A DNA stretch of 60,995 nucleotides from Acidimicrobiia bacterium (lineage in GTDB: Bacteria; Actinomycetota; Acidimicrobiia; Acidimicrobiales; CATQHL01), in assembly GCA_009840735.1 (NCBI GenBank), contig VXNF01000076.1:1-60995 (forward strand), in the 5' to 3' direction. The position numbers and the translations under genes were made by a program. The notes below the pieces were generated by a model. It made no database searches and was not told the DNA's origin. It saw only the letters and a list, made by a program, of their open reading frames with translations. Position 1 is the stretch's first letter, and the number at the start of each line of letters is the position of its first letter. This document shows positions 34,747-43,748 of this stretch, piece by piece.

Positions 34747-36013
34747 CTGGGAGCGCCGCCCGGCCGAGGCGTTCGTGTGGTTGTGGCTCCCCGACGCTGC
34801 GCGCCCCGTGCCGGCCGGACGCCTGGTGGACCACGACGGGATCGTCGCCTTCGCGTACGGGCGCAGCTACCTGGCCCGGCCCGACCGCCTCGCCCTGTAC
34901 GCGCCGGAGTTGCCGCTGCGCGCCGGGGCGATCATGCCCGCCCGCGGCGAGATCGCCGGCTGCATCGCCGACGCGGGACCCGACGCGTGGGGTCGCCGCG
35001 TCATCGAGCGACGTCGCATGGTGGAACCCGGGGGCTTCTCGCTGCTCGGCTACCTGCTGGAGTCGGCGTCGGACCGCATCGGCGCCCTCGACATTCAACG
35101 CTCCGCCGACAGCCACGAGCCCCGCGCCGGGGACACCGCCAGCATCGAGGAGCTCGCCGCGGCGACCGAACGCGTCGAACGCGGCGAGGCGCTCCCCGAG
35201 CCGCTGCAGCGGACTCTCCTGCACGGCACCTCAGCCGGCGGCGCGCGGCCCAAGATGCTTCTCAGCGACGGCGACCGCCGTTGGCTCGCCAAGTTCCCGT
35301 CGGTGACCGACTCGGCGCCGATCACCCAGGCCGAGCACGTCGCCATGGACCTAGCCGCAGCCGCCGGTCTCGACGCGCCGGCCGTGGAGCTACGCCGCGC
35401 CGCGGGAAAGCCGGTGCTGCTCGTCGAGCGATTCGACCGCACCGCCGGCGGCGGGCGGCGCATGATGGTGTCCGGACTCACAATCCTCGGGCTGCACGAC
35501 GCCGACGGGATCGCCGGGCGCTACGGCACCTATCCCGCCCTCGCCACACAGATCCGGCACCGCTTCGCCGAGCCGAAGCGAACGCTGCGCGAGCTGTTCG
35601 CCCGCATCGCCTTCAACGTCCTCGTCGGCAACACCGACGACCACCCGCGCAACCACGCGGCGTTCTGGGACGGGGCCACGCTGAGCCTCACGCCGGTCTA
35701 CGACGTGTGCCCGCAACCTCGAGTCGGCCAAGAGGCCCAGCAGGCGATGGCCTACGGGCCGTCCGGGGAGCGACTCAGCCAGGCAAGCGGCTGCCTCGAC
35801 CACGCCAGCACCTACCACCTACCCCGCAGCGAGGCCACGGGCATCATCGACCACCAGATCGACGTGATCCGCAACGAATGGCACGTCGCCTGCGACCGCG
35901 CCCAACTCACCGTCGCCGAGCGCTCCCAGCGCTGGGGAAGCGAATTCCTGAACCCCTTCGCGCTGTACGGATACCGCCGGCACGCGCATCTCGCGCCAAA
36001 ACGGCTTTCGTAG
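34736..36013 (+). CDS. hipA: HipA-family serine/threonine kinase toxin
   Basis: A 425-residue HipA kinase. The N-terminal domain (RPVPAGRLVDHDGIVAFAYG) leads into GTSAGGARPKMLL, the glycine-rich activation region, WLAKFPS for ATP binding, and the catalytic loop NVLVGNTDDHPRNHAAF followed by LTPVYDVCPQ as the metal-binding DFG equivalent. E. coli HipA phosphorylates glutamyl-tRNA synthetase to halt growth. All key motifs appear intact, so the toxin should be active unless the partner holds it. The ATG at 34736 overlaps hipB. In-frame codons after the stop are described under the remnant at 36014. Confidence 0.92.
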   Translation: MTSDWERRPAEAFVWLWLPDAARPVPAGRLVDHDGIVAFAYGRSYLARPDRLALYAPELPLRAGAIMPARGEIAGCIADAGPDAWGRRVIERRRMVEPGGFSLLGYLLESASDRIGALDIQRSADSHEPRAGDTASIEELAAATERVERGEALPEPLQRTLLHGTSAGGARPKMLLSDGDRRWLAKFPSVTDSAPITQAEHVAMDLAAAAGLDAPAVELRRAAGKPVLLVERFDRTAGGGRRMMVSGLTILGLHDADGIAGRYGTYPALATQIRHRFAEPKRTLRELFARIAFNVLVGNTDDHPRNHAAFWDGATLSLTPVYDVCPQPRVGQEAQQAMAYGPSGERLSQASGCLDHASTYHLPRSEATGIIDHQIDVIRNEWHVACDRAQLTVAERSQRWGSEFLNPFALYGYRRHAHLAPKRLS

Positions 36014-36166
36014 TCCGAGAACTGCTTCTTTCGGAATCCGAGCAATCTTGCGTTCGTAACCTGGAAGACGCTCTCGGACGTCGACCGACGGTTCCTCCCC
36101 GCCATGGCCCAGGACGTAATAACTATGGCGACGAGATACGTAAAAACTGTGGTTAGTGGAGCGTAA
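36014..36166 (+). pseudogene. Remnant of a winged-helix protein tail after hipA
   Basis: Directly after the hipA stop codon the same frame stays open for 50 codons and encodes TWKTLSDVDRRFLPAMAQD. This resembles the winged-helix block near the C-terminus of a class of AAA-type ATPases (W-x-x-LSDVDRRFL-x-AMA-x-D). Nothing upstream in this frame belongs to such a protein, so it looks like a short leftover of an older insertion. The match is from memory of the family pattern and could be chance. The rest of the 183-bp gap holds only the promoter of the next gene. Confidence 0.3.
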
Positions 36167-36183
36167 ACTCGACGGTTTGCCTG

Positions 36184-36189
36184 TAGGGT
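36184..36189 (+). promoter_or_regulatory. Putative leaderless -10 element, DUF4143 ATPase gene
   Basis: TAGGGT seven bases before the GTG at 36197; no ribosome-binding site between. Confidence 0.45.
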
Positions 36190-36196
36190 CTCGCTG

Positions 36197-37450
36197 GTGC
36201 CCTACGTTCGACGCCACCTAGAGTCAGCGCTGGATCGCTCGCTCGACGCTGCTCGAGTGGTCGTGCTGCACGGCGCGCGGCAGTCGGGCAAGACGACCTT
36301 GGCGCGCCAGATCGCTCGGAAGCGGGGTGGCTCGTACGTGACGCTCGATGACGACGCCTCGCGGCATGCCGCGCTCGAAGACCCGATGGCTTACCTGTCC
36401 GCGCTGGGCAAGCCTGCGGTGATCGACGAGGTGCAGCTTGGCGGCGACCGGGTTGTGCGGGCCGTGAAGCGCATCGTGGACGACTCCGATGCGCGGGGCA
36501 GGTTCCTGCTCACCGGTTCCACGGACTTCCTCTCGGTGCCGACTATCAGCGAGTCGCTCGCGGGCCGGGCGCGGATACTGCGGCTGCACCCCTTCTCCGA
36601 GGCCGAGCTCGCGGGATGTGGGCAACTCAATCTCGACGAGTGGCTCGACGCCTGTCGGATCGAACCGCCCCCGCAGGCCGCTGATCGTGCTGGCTACATG
36701 GGCCGCGTGTGCCGCGGCGGCTTCCCCGAAGCGGTCGCCCTAGCGCCGTCCGAGCGCGCCCAGTGGCATCGCAGCTACCTCGAGACCGTCGTGCAACGCG
36801 ACATCACCGAACTCGGCGACATCCGGCGAGGCGAAGCGCTAATCGAACTGATCCTTTGGCTGGCGGCACACTCGGCCGGCGAACTAAACATCCAAGCCGC
36901 TTGCCAACAACTCGGCCTCGACCGGTCCACCTTCAACCGGTATCTGGCATGGCTCCGCACCGTGTTCATGATCCGCACCGTGCCCGCATGGTCCCGCAAG
37001 TACGCCTCCCGGATAACGAGGCGGCCCAAGCAGTATTTCGCCGATACCGGCATGGCTGCGGCGCTGCTGGGGATCGACGCCGATGCGCTGGCGTCGCCCA
37101 CGTCGACTGTCAGCGGACCGCTGCTGGAGACCTTCGTGCTCAATGAACTGGCGCGGCAGGCAATCGAAAGCTTCGAAGTTCGCCTTCACCATTTGCGCCA
37201 CTACGACGGCCACGAGGTGGACATTGTGGTCGACCGCTCCGACGGGGCCGTCGCCGCCATCGAGGTCAAGGCCACAGGAAGCCCCAGCGACAGCCACCTG
37301 AAGCCGCTGCGAACGCTGCGGGACCGCCTTGACCGGTCAGTTCCGGGCACCTTCCGCGTCGGCGTGCTGCTGCACACCGGCCCGTACTGCCACCGCATCG
37401 GCGACCGCCTCTGGCTAGCCCCCATCAACGTCCTATGGTCCGCCGGCTGA
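36197..37450 (+). CDS. AAA ATPase with DUF4143 C-terminal domain
   Basis: A 417-residue protein. Walker A GARQSGKT lies at residues 26-33, Walker B in KPAVIDEVQ, and sensor 1 in FLLTGSTDFL. The C-terminal DUF4143 part contains YLETVVQRDITELGDIRR, a winged helix, KQYFADTGMAAALLG and an end domain (HHLRHYDGHEVDIVVDR...AAIEVKATGSP) with the D-(11-14)-ExK spacing of the restriction-endonuclease fold. These ATPases are common in accessory regions, often beside toxin-antitoxin genes, and their function is unknown. The start is GTG. Confidence 0.88.
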   Translation: MPYVRRHLESALDRSLDAARVVVLHGARQSGKTTLARQIARKRGGSYVTLDDDASRHAALEDPMAYLSALGKPAVIDEVQLGGDRVVRAVKRIVDDSDARGRFLLTGSTDFLSVPTISESLAGRARILRLHPFSEAELAGCGQLNLDEWLDACRIEPPPQAADRAGYMGRVCRGGFPEAVALAPSERAQWHRSYLETVVQRDITELGDIRRGEALIELILWLAAHSAGELNIQAACQQLGLDRSTFNRYLAWLRTVFMIRTVPAWSRKYASRITRRPKQYFADTGMAAALLGIDADALASPTSTVSGPLLETFVLNELARQAIESFEVRLHHLRHYDGHEVDIVVDRSDGAVAAIEVKATGSPSDSHLKPLRTLRDRLDRSVPGTFRVGVLLHTGPYCHRIGDRLWLAPINVLWSAG

Positions 37451-37511
37451 ACATCGCCCACCGCCGCATCGATTCGCTCGACGACTCGCCCCGCCCCCTC
37501 CGGACCGGAGG

Positions 37512-37793
37512 TCAGGCACCCTCCAAGAAGCGGCGCAGCGCCTCTCGGATGATCTCACTGGTGGTGGTGTCCTCAGCGGTCGCGCGGGCCTCGATAGCGG
37601 CGCGCATCTCGGGAGCGAGGCGCACCGGCACAACGTCCGCTGGCCCTGAACCCATAGCCGGGCGACCGCGCCGGCGCCCCTTGAGCACCTCGACGTCGTA
37701 GTCGGTCTCCTCCACCTCGGCGCCAAGTGCATCGAGGTCCTCATCGGTCAGCACACGACCGCGACGTGTCCGGCGAACCTCAGCGCTGCTCAT
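37512..37793 (-). CDS. Ribbon-helix-helix (CopG-type) antitoxin
   Basis: A 93-residue protein. The N-terminal half is acidic (LTDEDLDALGAEVEETDYDVEVL) and precedes a basic GRRRGRP patch. The C-terminal PVRLAPEMRAAIEARATAEDTTTSEIIREALRRFL is a ribbon-helix-helix domain. It starts inside the last 4 bp of the small toxin-like gene upstream, so the pair is translationally coupled with the toxin first, the reverse of the commoner order. Confidence 0.85.
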   Translation of the reverse strand: MSSAEVRRTRRGRVLTDEDLDALGAEVEETDYDVEVLKGRRRGRPAMGSGPADVVPVRLAPEMRAAIEARATAEDTTTSEIIREALRRFLEGA

Positions 37794-38020
37794 CTCGGTT
37801 CCTCCCCCGGGCCCGGCAGCAGATCCCAGAAGGTCGGTCGCAGAGCCATGGCGTGGATCACGATCCGCAACTCTCCCGCCAATTCAAGCCAGATGATCTC
37901 CACCAGGTTCCCGGCCGAGTCGGGCCCGATTGCCAGCACCTTCGGCGGGTCAGCCTCGGGATCCAAGTCGATAGTGCTGATGGCATGCCTGATCGCATGG
38001 AAGATTTCCCCGTCATCCAA
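37790..38020 (-). CDS. Small BrnT/DUF4258-like putative toxin
   Basis: A 76-residue protein. The block VLAIGPDSAGNLVEIIWLELAGELRIVIHAMALRPTF is shared by small RelE/BrnT-like proteins that are paired with ribbon-helix-helix antitoxins; they are presumed ribonucleases. The start is taken as the TTG at 38020, giving DDGEIFHAIRHAI, which fits the family's N-terminus. The gene overlaps both the antitoxin downstream (4 bp) and the 3' part of the frameshifted gene upstream (163 bp, different frame). Toxin activity is inferred from pairing only. Confidence 0.7.
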   Translation of the reverse strand: MDDGEIFHAIRHAISTIDLDPEADPPKVLAIGPDSAGNLVEIIWLELAGELRIVIHAMALRPTFWDLLPGPGEEPR

Positions 38021-38468
38021 GCCGTGCTTTGGCGCTTCGAGCGGGTCCGCTGATACTCGAGCGCGTCGATCAGACGGACCCGCCGATGCCGTCCGACGTG
38101 CTCGAACGGGATCTGGCCGGTTTCGAGCAACTCGATCAGCGCCGGACGCCGGATCCGCAGGAAATCGGCGACCTCTTGGGTGGTGAGCTGTTGGTGAATC
38201 GGCGCGATCGTGACCGCTTTGCCCTCTGCCATCGCCGATACGACTTCACGCAGCACCTCGAACACCTCGCCGGCAGGACATGCTCCTCGCCGTCGAGCCC
38301 GACCAACTTGGGCGGACCGGAAGGCGCAGGCATCCACAGAACGAAGACGACCGCGTGCTCGCTGGGATCAACCCACCAGGCGTGCAGGTACCGGTTCAGT
38401 ATCCGGAGCCCCTCTGGGTCCAGCGGCTCAGCCGGAGGTAGCACCGCCAACTCGTCGCGAGTTGTCAT
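37858..38468 (-). pseudogene. Frameshifted excisionase-type (helix-turn-helix) antitoxin gene
   Basis: Two frames together make one protein of a family usually annotated as excisionase-family DNA-binding antitoxin. Frame 1 (from the ATG at 38468, with AGGAGG six bases upstream) encodes the N-terminus ending in PPKLVGLDGEEHVLPA. The next conserved part, EVFEVLREVVSAMAEGKAVTIAP, LTTQEVADFLRIRRPALIELLETG and FEHVGRHRRVRL, is in another frame. The switch is near 38270 and one added base would restore the gene. After EYQRTRSKRQ the second frame runs on without resemblance to the family and through the toxin gene to a stop at 37858. It is either a recent pseudogene or a sequencing error. Confidence 0.75.
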
Positions 38469-38492
38469 CGCCATCCTCCTGCCTGCATGAAC

Positions 38493-38504
38493 ATGACGAG
38501 TCAT
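38493..38504. promoter_or_regulatory. Palindromic operator-like site before the antitoxin pseudogene
   Basis: ATGAC-GA-GTCAT, a perfect 5-bp inverted repeat, lies about 25 bp before the ATG at 38468 and next to a TAGTAA sequence that could be its -10. The position fits self-repression by a DNA-binding antitoxin. The rest of the 233-bp gap up to the aconitase gene shows a TATTGT at 38653-38658 that may be the aconitase -10, and nothing else obvious. Confidence 0.4.
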
Positions 38505-38701
38505 TACTACAGGTACGAGACGTCCCAGCGCGCCTAATCGCGGTCGCGGATCGAACTCAAGCACATGCCCAATATCTTGAGGGGCGCAGGCGCGGCCATC
38601 ACCTCGTCATTGCTCCTCCAGTGGCCTGACTGGCCGACCGCCACTGACGCCATATTGTGGCTCGCCCCGCCCCAACCAGCCACCGCCTCGCGAGGTACAC
38701 C

Positions 38702-40978
38702 ATGACCGTTGAAGCCAGCACTCCGCTCTCCCTCATCGAGGCTGCCTATGCCCGGCTGCACGCGGCGGTGGGCGCTGCTCGGATGCGCACCGACCGGCCG
38801 CTGACCGCGGCGGAGAAGATCCTCATCGGCCACCTCGACGAGCCGTCGGGTCCGCTGCCCGAGCGGGGGCGCAGCTACGTGGACTTCCGCCCCGACCGGG
38901 TAGCGATGCAGGACGCCACCGCCCAGATGGCCTGGCTGCAGTTCATGACCGCCGGGCTCGACGACGTCGCCGTGCCCACCACGGTTCACTGCGACCACCT
39001 CATTCAGGCCAAGGTGGACGCCCGGCGCGACCTGCTCGCCGCGCTCGAGAACCACGACGAGGTGTACGACTTCTTGGAGTCGGTCAGCGCCCGCTACGGG
39101 GCCGGGTTCTGGAAGCCGGGCTCGGGCATCATCCACCAGGTCGTGCTGGAGAACTACGCCTTCTGCGGCGGCATGATGATCGGCACCGACAGCCACAGCC
39201 CCAACGCCGGCGGGCTCGCCATGGTGGCCGTCGGCGTGGGCGGCGCCGACGCGGTGGACGTCATGACCGGCTTCGGTTGGAACGTGCGCTGGCCGAAGTT
39301 CATCGGCGTGCGCCTCACGGGACGCCTGTCGGGCTGGTCGGCGCCCAAGGACGTGATCCTGAAGGTGGCCGACCTGCTGACCGTGGCGGGCGGCACCGGC
39401 GCCATCATTGAGTACTTCGGGCCGGGCGCCGAGACGATCTCCGCCACCGGCAAGGCCACCATCTGCAACATGGGCGCAGAGATCGGCGCCACCACCTCGC
39501 TGTTCGCCTACGACGAGTCGATGGCCCGCTACCTGAAGGCCACCGGGCGGGAGGCCGCAGCCGCAGCCGCCGACGGCGTGGCGGAGCACCTGCGGCCCGA
39601 CGACGGGGTGCTGGCGGACCCCGAAGGCTGCTACGACTCGGTCGTCGAGATCGACCTGTCGGCGTTGGCGCCGCACATCAACGGCCCGCACTCCCCCGAC
39701 CGGGCCCGCCCGATCTCGGAGCTGGGCGCCGAGGCGGCCGCCGAGGGCTGGCCCATGGAGATCTCCGCGGCGCTGGTGGGGTCCTGTACCAACTCCTCCT
39801 ACGAGGACATCACCCGGGCGGCCAGCATCGTCTCCGGGGCGGTGGCCCGCGGCCTGAAGATCAAGGCCCCGCTGCTGGTCACGCCAGGCTCGGAGCAGAT
39901 CCGAGCCACCATCGCCCGCGACGGGCTGCTGCGCGTCTTCGAAGAGGCCGGGGCCACCGTGTTGGCCAACGCCTGCGGACCCTGCATCGGCCAGTGGTCG
40001 CGCAGCGACGTGGCCGAAGGCGACGTCAACGTGATCGTCAACAGCTACAACCGCAACTTCCCCCGCCGAAACGACGGCTTGTCCTCCACGCTGGCCTTCG
40101 TCGCCTCACCGGAGGTGGTGGTGGCCCTGGCGCTGGCCGGCCGAATGGACTTCGACCCGCTCACCGACACCCTCACCGACGACGCCGGCGAGCAGGTGCG
40201 CCTACCCGAGCCGATCGGCACCGAGCTGCCGCCGGACGGCTTCGACCCCGGCGAGGCAGGTTTCGTCGCCCCCCCGCCGCCGCCGGAGCGGTCCGCCATC
40301 GAGGCGCGCATCTCCCCGACCAGCAGGCGCCTGCAGGCGCTGCAGCCGTTCGCCGCCTGGGACGGGCGCGACTACGAGAACCTGCCGGTGCTCATGAAGG
40401 CGGCCGGCAAGTGCACCACCGACCACATCTCCGCCGCCGGGCCGTGGCTGCGCTACCGAGGCCACCTCGAGAACATCAGCGGCAACCTCTTCGCCGGGGC
40501 GGTCAACGCCTTCGGCGGCGCCGTCGGGGCGGGCAAGGACCAGACCGACGGGCAGGTCCGCCCCTATCCCGAGATCGCCAAGCGCTACCACAACGCCGGC
40601 TGGTCGTGGGTGGCCGTGGGCGACGCCAACTACGGCGAGGGCTCCTCCCGTGAGCACGCCGCCATGGAGCCCCGCTTCAGGGGCTGCGTGGCCGTCATCG
40701 TGCGCTCTTTCGCCCGCATCCACGAGACCAACCTCAAGAAGCAAGGCGTGCTGGCGCTCACTTTCTCCGACCCCGCCGACTACGAGCTGATCGGCGAGGA
40801 TGACCGCATCGCAATCCGCGGTCTGGCGGACTTGGCCCCCGGCGAGCCGGTGCGGGTGGAGGTGTCTTACCCGGACGGCTCCACGGATGCGTTCGACACC
40901 ACCCACACGATGTCTGCAGACCAGATCGACTGGTTCCGCGCCGGCAGCGCCCTCAACGTGATCCGCACACGGCTCTAG
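38702..40978 (+). CDS. acn: Aconitate hydratase, mitochondrial-type
   Basis: A 758-residue 4Fe-4S enzyme converting citrate to isocitrate. Cluster cysteines are in VGSCTNSSYED and ACGPCIGQW. Blocks such as PTTVHCDHLIQA, FWKPGSGIIHQVVLENYAF, MIGTDSHSPNAGGLAMVAVGVGG and SSREHAAMEPRFRG, together with the length, place it with mitochondrial aconitases (Aco2) rather than the roughly 900-residue AcnA usual in actinobacteria. The ATG at 38702 has GAGG six bases upstream. It is convergent with aceA, the next enzyme of the glyoxylate shunt. Confidence 0.95.
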   Translation: MTVEASTPLSLIEAAYARLHAAVGAARMRTDRPLTAAEKILIGHLDEPSGPLPERGRSYVDFRPDRVAMQDATAQMAWLQFMTAGLDDVAVPTTVHCDHLIQAKVDARRDLLAALENHDEVYDFLESVSARYGAGFWKPGSGIIHQVVLENYAFCGGMMIGTDSHSPNAGGLAMVAVGVGGADAVDVMTGFGWNVRWPKFIGVRLTGRLSGWSAPKDVILKVADLLTVAGGTGAIIEYFGPGAETISATGKATICNMGAEIGATTSLFAYDESMARYLKATGREAAAAAADGVAEHLRPDDGVLADPEGCYDSVVEIDLSALAPHINGPHSPDRARPISELGAEAAAEGWPMEISAALVGSCTNSSYEDITRAASIVSGAVARGLKIKAPLLVTPGSEQIRATIARDGLLRVFEEAGATVLANACGPCIGQWSRSDVAEGDVNVIVNSYNRNFPRRNDGLSSTLAFVASPEVVVALALAGRMDFDPLTDTLTDDAGEQVRLPEPIGTELPPDGFDPGEAGFVAPPPPPERSAIEARISPTSRRLQALQPFAAWDGRDYENLPVLMKAAGKCTTDHISAAGPWLRYRGHLENISGNLFAGAVNAFGGAVGAGKDQTDGQVRPYPEIAKRYHNAGWSWVAVGDANYGEGSSREHAAMEPRFRGCVAVIVRSFARIHETNLKKQGVLALTFSDPADYELIGEDDRIAIRGLADLAPGEPVRVEVSYPDGSTDAFDTTHTMSADQIDWFRAGSALNVIRTRL

Positions 40979-41049
40979 CGCCGGTAGGCGGGGCGCAACC
41001 GGCGGCGGCGTTATGGGCGGGGTTCTCCGGCAGGGTCACCGCGGTGAAT

Positions 41050-41069
41050 CCCCGCTCGGCGTTGCGGGG
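41050..41069. terminator. Hairpin between convergent acn and aceA
   Basis: CCCCGC, eight bases, GCGGGG: a 6-bp GC-only stem ending one base before the aceA stop codon. There is no U-tract, so it is a weak candidate for a shared terminator. Confidence 0.35.
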
Positions 41070-41070
41070 G

Positions 41071-43461
41071 TCAGGGGCGGGCGATGAACTCCTCCAGCGC
41101 CTCGGGCTTGGCGGTCAACGTCGCCACCACGTCGGCGTCCACGTCGGCCACGATGATCTCACCCACTTCGTCGGCCACGGCGGCGAACAGGCCCAAGCGG
41201 CGCATGCCGGCCGTCTGGTTGCGATTGTCCTCGGTGGGCGTGAGATAGTAAACCGACGTGACCTCATAGCGCAGCATCAGAAACATCTGCATCAAGGTCA
41301 TCAGTCGCTTGCGCCGCAACGCCGCCTCGACGGTGTTCTGGTCGCGCACCGACAGGATCGAGCGGTCCCGGCGGTCGCGCAGCACCGCGAAGACGATGTT
41401 GGCCAGCGGTCGCCCGGCGCCGTCGCCGCGGCCATTGTCGTCGCCGCGGCCAGGCTGCCCGCTGCTGCCGTCGGCGACGGTCAGCTCCAGGATCTCCGAG
41501 CCGGCTTTCCAGGGCCGTAGCCGCACCTGCGGGCGCAGCGCCAGGCCGTGATGGGCGGCCCAGCGCGCCAGCCATTCCTCCAGGGTCCGGGTGGGCACCT
41601 CGGTCTGCGCCAGGTGCTGGAACTGCGTCGAGCCCGCCCCCATGGCCCGGGTGGTGGCGGTGCGGCCCGAGCAGGCCATGAGCGCGGCGTCGGCCCGGGG
41701 ACCGCCGACCAGCGTCTGCGGGGTGCGGTAGGGCGAGTCCACTAGGCGCAGTCGGCGCTGCAGCTTGGCGAGCGCCAGCATGCCCTCCTCGTTGAGCGAG
41801 GCGGCGAAATCCTCGCCGGCCATGCCGTCGATCTGATGGCCTCCGTAGGTGATGAAGTTGAACACGTAGCCCAACTCGCCGAGCTTCCTCGGGAATTCCC
41901 GCATCTCGGCGTCGCTCATGCCGGTGGTGTCCCAGTTGAACGACGGCGACAGGTTGTACGCCAGCATCTTGTCGGGCCAGACGGCGTGGATGGCCTCGGC
42001 GAACTCCCGGGCGTCACCCAAATGGGCCGTCTTGGTCTCCATCCAAATCACGTCCGCGAACGGCGCCACCGCCACCGACTTGGCCACCGCGTAGGGGATG
42101 CCGCCCTGCACCTGGTAGTAGCCCTCGGGGGTACGGGCCGCCTCGGCGTCCCAGTAGACGTCGACGCCCGCCTCGGCGGCCCGCTCCCGGGCGCAGCTCA
42201 GGCTGGCACCTCGGGCGAAGCCCAACCACTCGTCGGCGCCGATGCCAACGTCGACGCCCTCGGCGGACCGGGAGGCGATGCGCTCGGCCACGGCGTCGGC
42301 GTAGGTGCAGAGGCCCGCAGCGGCCTGCCAGGCCGCCGCGAAGGCGTCGGTGGCCTCCTCGGCGGCCCGGTCCGGCGCTGCGGGGTTGGCCGCGATCGCC
42401 GCGTCGATGGCCCCGGCGGCGCCGCTGGCCGCCAGCCACGCCTCGGCCTGGGAGTACTTGGCTTCGGGCAGGGCGTGTAGCAGGTGACCGTTAGCACCCT
42501 CGACGCCGGCGGCGCTGAGGCGGCGCAACACCGCCAGGTGCGCCGCCTTGTAGGACGGCACGTTGCGCCCCCGGACGCCGAGCACGAAGGGCTGGTCGCG
42601 CTCGTCGGCGGCGCTGTCCAGCAGGGTGGCCGCCTCGGCGTCGGTGCGCGCCACAAGGATGCCGGCCACGCCCATCACGTCGAGTTGGAAGCGGGCCGCG
42701 TTGAGGCGCTTGATCTGCTCGTCGCAGCCCACCAGCACCTTGCCGCCCTGGTGGCCGCACTTCTTCTGGCCAGGGCGCTGGTCCTCGATGTGGTAGCCCG
42801 GCACGCCGACCTCCACGAAACGCCGGATGAGGTTCCGCACATGCGGGTCGCCGCCGTGGCCCGTGTCGGCATCGGCGATGATGAACGGCGAGTAGTCCAC
42901 CTCGGGGGCCTCGGCCCGCTCAGCGGCGCTCATCTGCGAGCGGGCGAAGCTCTGGTTGCGGTCGGCGGTCAGCAGGGCGCGCACGATCCCGGCTGCTTCG
43001 TCGGGCACCGAACTGAGCGGGTAGCCGGCCAGGTCGGGGCCGGGATCCTCGCTGCGTGAGCCTTTGGCGGAGGTGGCCCAGCCGCCGAGGTAGATGCCGG
43101 CGATTCCGGCGCGCTTGAGGGCGACCGCCTGCCCCGGCGAGTACGGCCCGAAGGTGGTGATGCTGCGACGCGCCTCGAACAGTCCCCGCAGGAGCGCGTA
43201 GAACCGCTCGGCCGCCTCGCGGGCGACGGTGTGGTCCTGGCGGATCGAACCCCGCTGGGAGACCACCTGGCGCGCCGAGTGTACGCGCCGCAGGCCAGCG
43301 AAGCGGGGCGTCGCCATCCAGCGTTCGGTGGCACCGATCTCGGCGTCGAACCGCTGCGGGGCCGCGTCACCGTCACCGGTGCCGGGGACTCGCGGGTGCG
43401 GCTGGGCGAGGACGGACGCGGGGACGGCCTCGCCGCTTCTCTCTGGAGACTGGACGCTCAC
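41071..43461 (-). CDS. aceA: Isocitrate lyase, ICL2 (AceA2) type
   Basis: A 796-residue isocitrate lyase of the long type known from mycobacteria, about 1.8 times the length of ICL1. The barrel has [55 protein letters not shown], the catalytic [10 protein letters not shown] and [10 protein letters not shown]. The C-terminal 200 residues ([25 protein letters not shown] onward) are the ICL2 extra domain, which in M. tuberculosis binds acetyl-CoA and activates the enzyme. The GTG at 43461 is chosen for the GAGGAGG nine bases upstream. A TAGGGT hexamer at 43529-43534 may be its -10. Confidence 0.95.
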   Translation of the reverse strand: MSVQSPERSGEAVPASVLAQPHPRVPGTGDGDAAPQRFDAEIGATERWMATPRFAGLRRVHSARQVVSQRGSIRQDHTVAREAAERFYALLRGLFEARRSITTFGPYSPGQAVALKRAGIAGIYLGGWATSAKGSRSEDPGPDLAGYPLSSVPDEAAGIVRALLTADRNQSFARSQMSAAERAEAPEVDYSPFIIADADTGHGGDPHVRNLIRRFVEVGVPGYHIEDQRPGQKKCGHQGGKVLVGCDEQIKRLNAARFQLDVMGVAGILVARTDAEAATLLDSAADERDQPFVLGVRGRNVPSYKAAHLAVLRRLSAAGVEGANGHLLHALPEAKYSQAEAWLAASGAAGAIDAAIAANPAAPDRAAEEATDAFAAAWQAAAGLCTYADAVAERIASRSAEGVDVGIGADEWLGFARGASLSCARERAAEAGVDVYWDAEAARTPEGYYQVQGGIPYAVAKSVAVAPFADVIWMETKTAHLGDAREFAEAIHAVWPDKMLAYNLSPSFNWDTTGMSDAEMREFPRKLGELGYVFNFITYGGHQIDGMAGEDFAASLNEEGMLALAKLQRRLRLVDSPYRTPQTLVGGPRADAALMACSGRTATTRAMGAGSTQFQHLAQTEVPTRTLEEWLARWAAHHGLALRPQVRLRPWKAGSEILELTVADGSSGQPGRGDDNGRGDGAGRPLANIVFAVLRDRRDRSILSVRDQNTVEAALRRKRLMTLMQMFLMLRYEVTSVYYLTPTEDNRNQTAGMRRLGLFAAVADEVGEIIVADVDADVVATLTAKPEALEEFIARP

Positions 43462-43528
43462 TTGCGGGCACCTCCTCGTTCGGTCTGCGCAATCCGGGCC
43501 GCGCCAGACAGCGACTTCGTGGCCCCGC

Positions 43529-43534
43529 ACCCTA
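43529..43534 (-). promoter_or_regulatory. Possible -10 element of aceA in the aceA-glcB divergent region
   Basis: TAGGGT on the minus strand, 67 bp before the aceA start, so aceA would have a leader with its good ribosome-binding site. The 287-bp gap shared with divergent glcB is A/T-rich around 43535-43625 and repeats CTCGATAA and TCGAGAATCGATAA-like words on both sides of 43590, which may be regulator sites; no known consensus was recognised. Confidence 0.35.
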
Positions 43535-43736
43535 TGAGACAATGTTCATTAGAATCTCGATAATGCAGCATTTGATCGACTCTCAAGAGAACAATTTTGC
43601 TTGATGTTTCGAGAATCGATAACTCCATCCTTCACGAGCACTCGCTGGCAGGGCGGTTCGCCGCTTCGAGCGCGTCCGACGCTCGCGGATCCCGGCGGCG
43701 GCGGCGGAGGCCCACTGAAGCTGCTGCCGTGCCCCC

Positions 43737-43742
43737 TAGCGT
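43737..43742 (+). promoter_or_regulatory. Putative leaderless -10 element, glcB
   Basis: TAGCGT six bases before the ATG at 43749. The intervening GAAGGC could also act as a weak ribosome-binding site, so the leaderless reading is tentative. Confidence 0.35.
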
Positions 43743-43748
43743 GAAGGC

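Noticed and set aside
37858-38468. Programmed frameshift in the antitoxin gene
   Set aside because: No slippery heptamer or downstream pseudoknot is evident at 38270; a simple base loss or sequence error explains it better.
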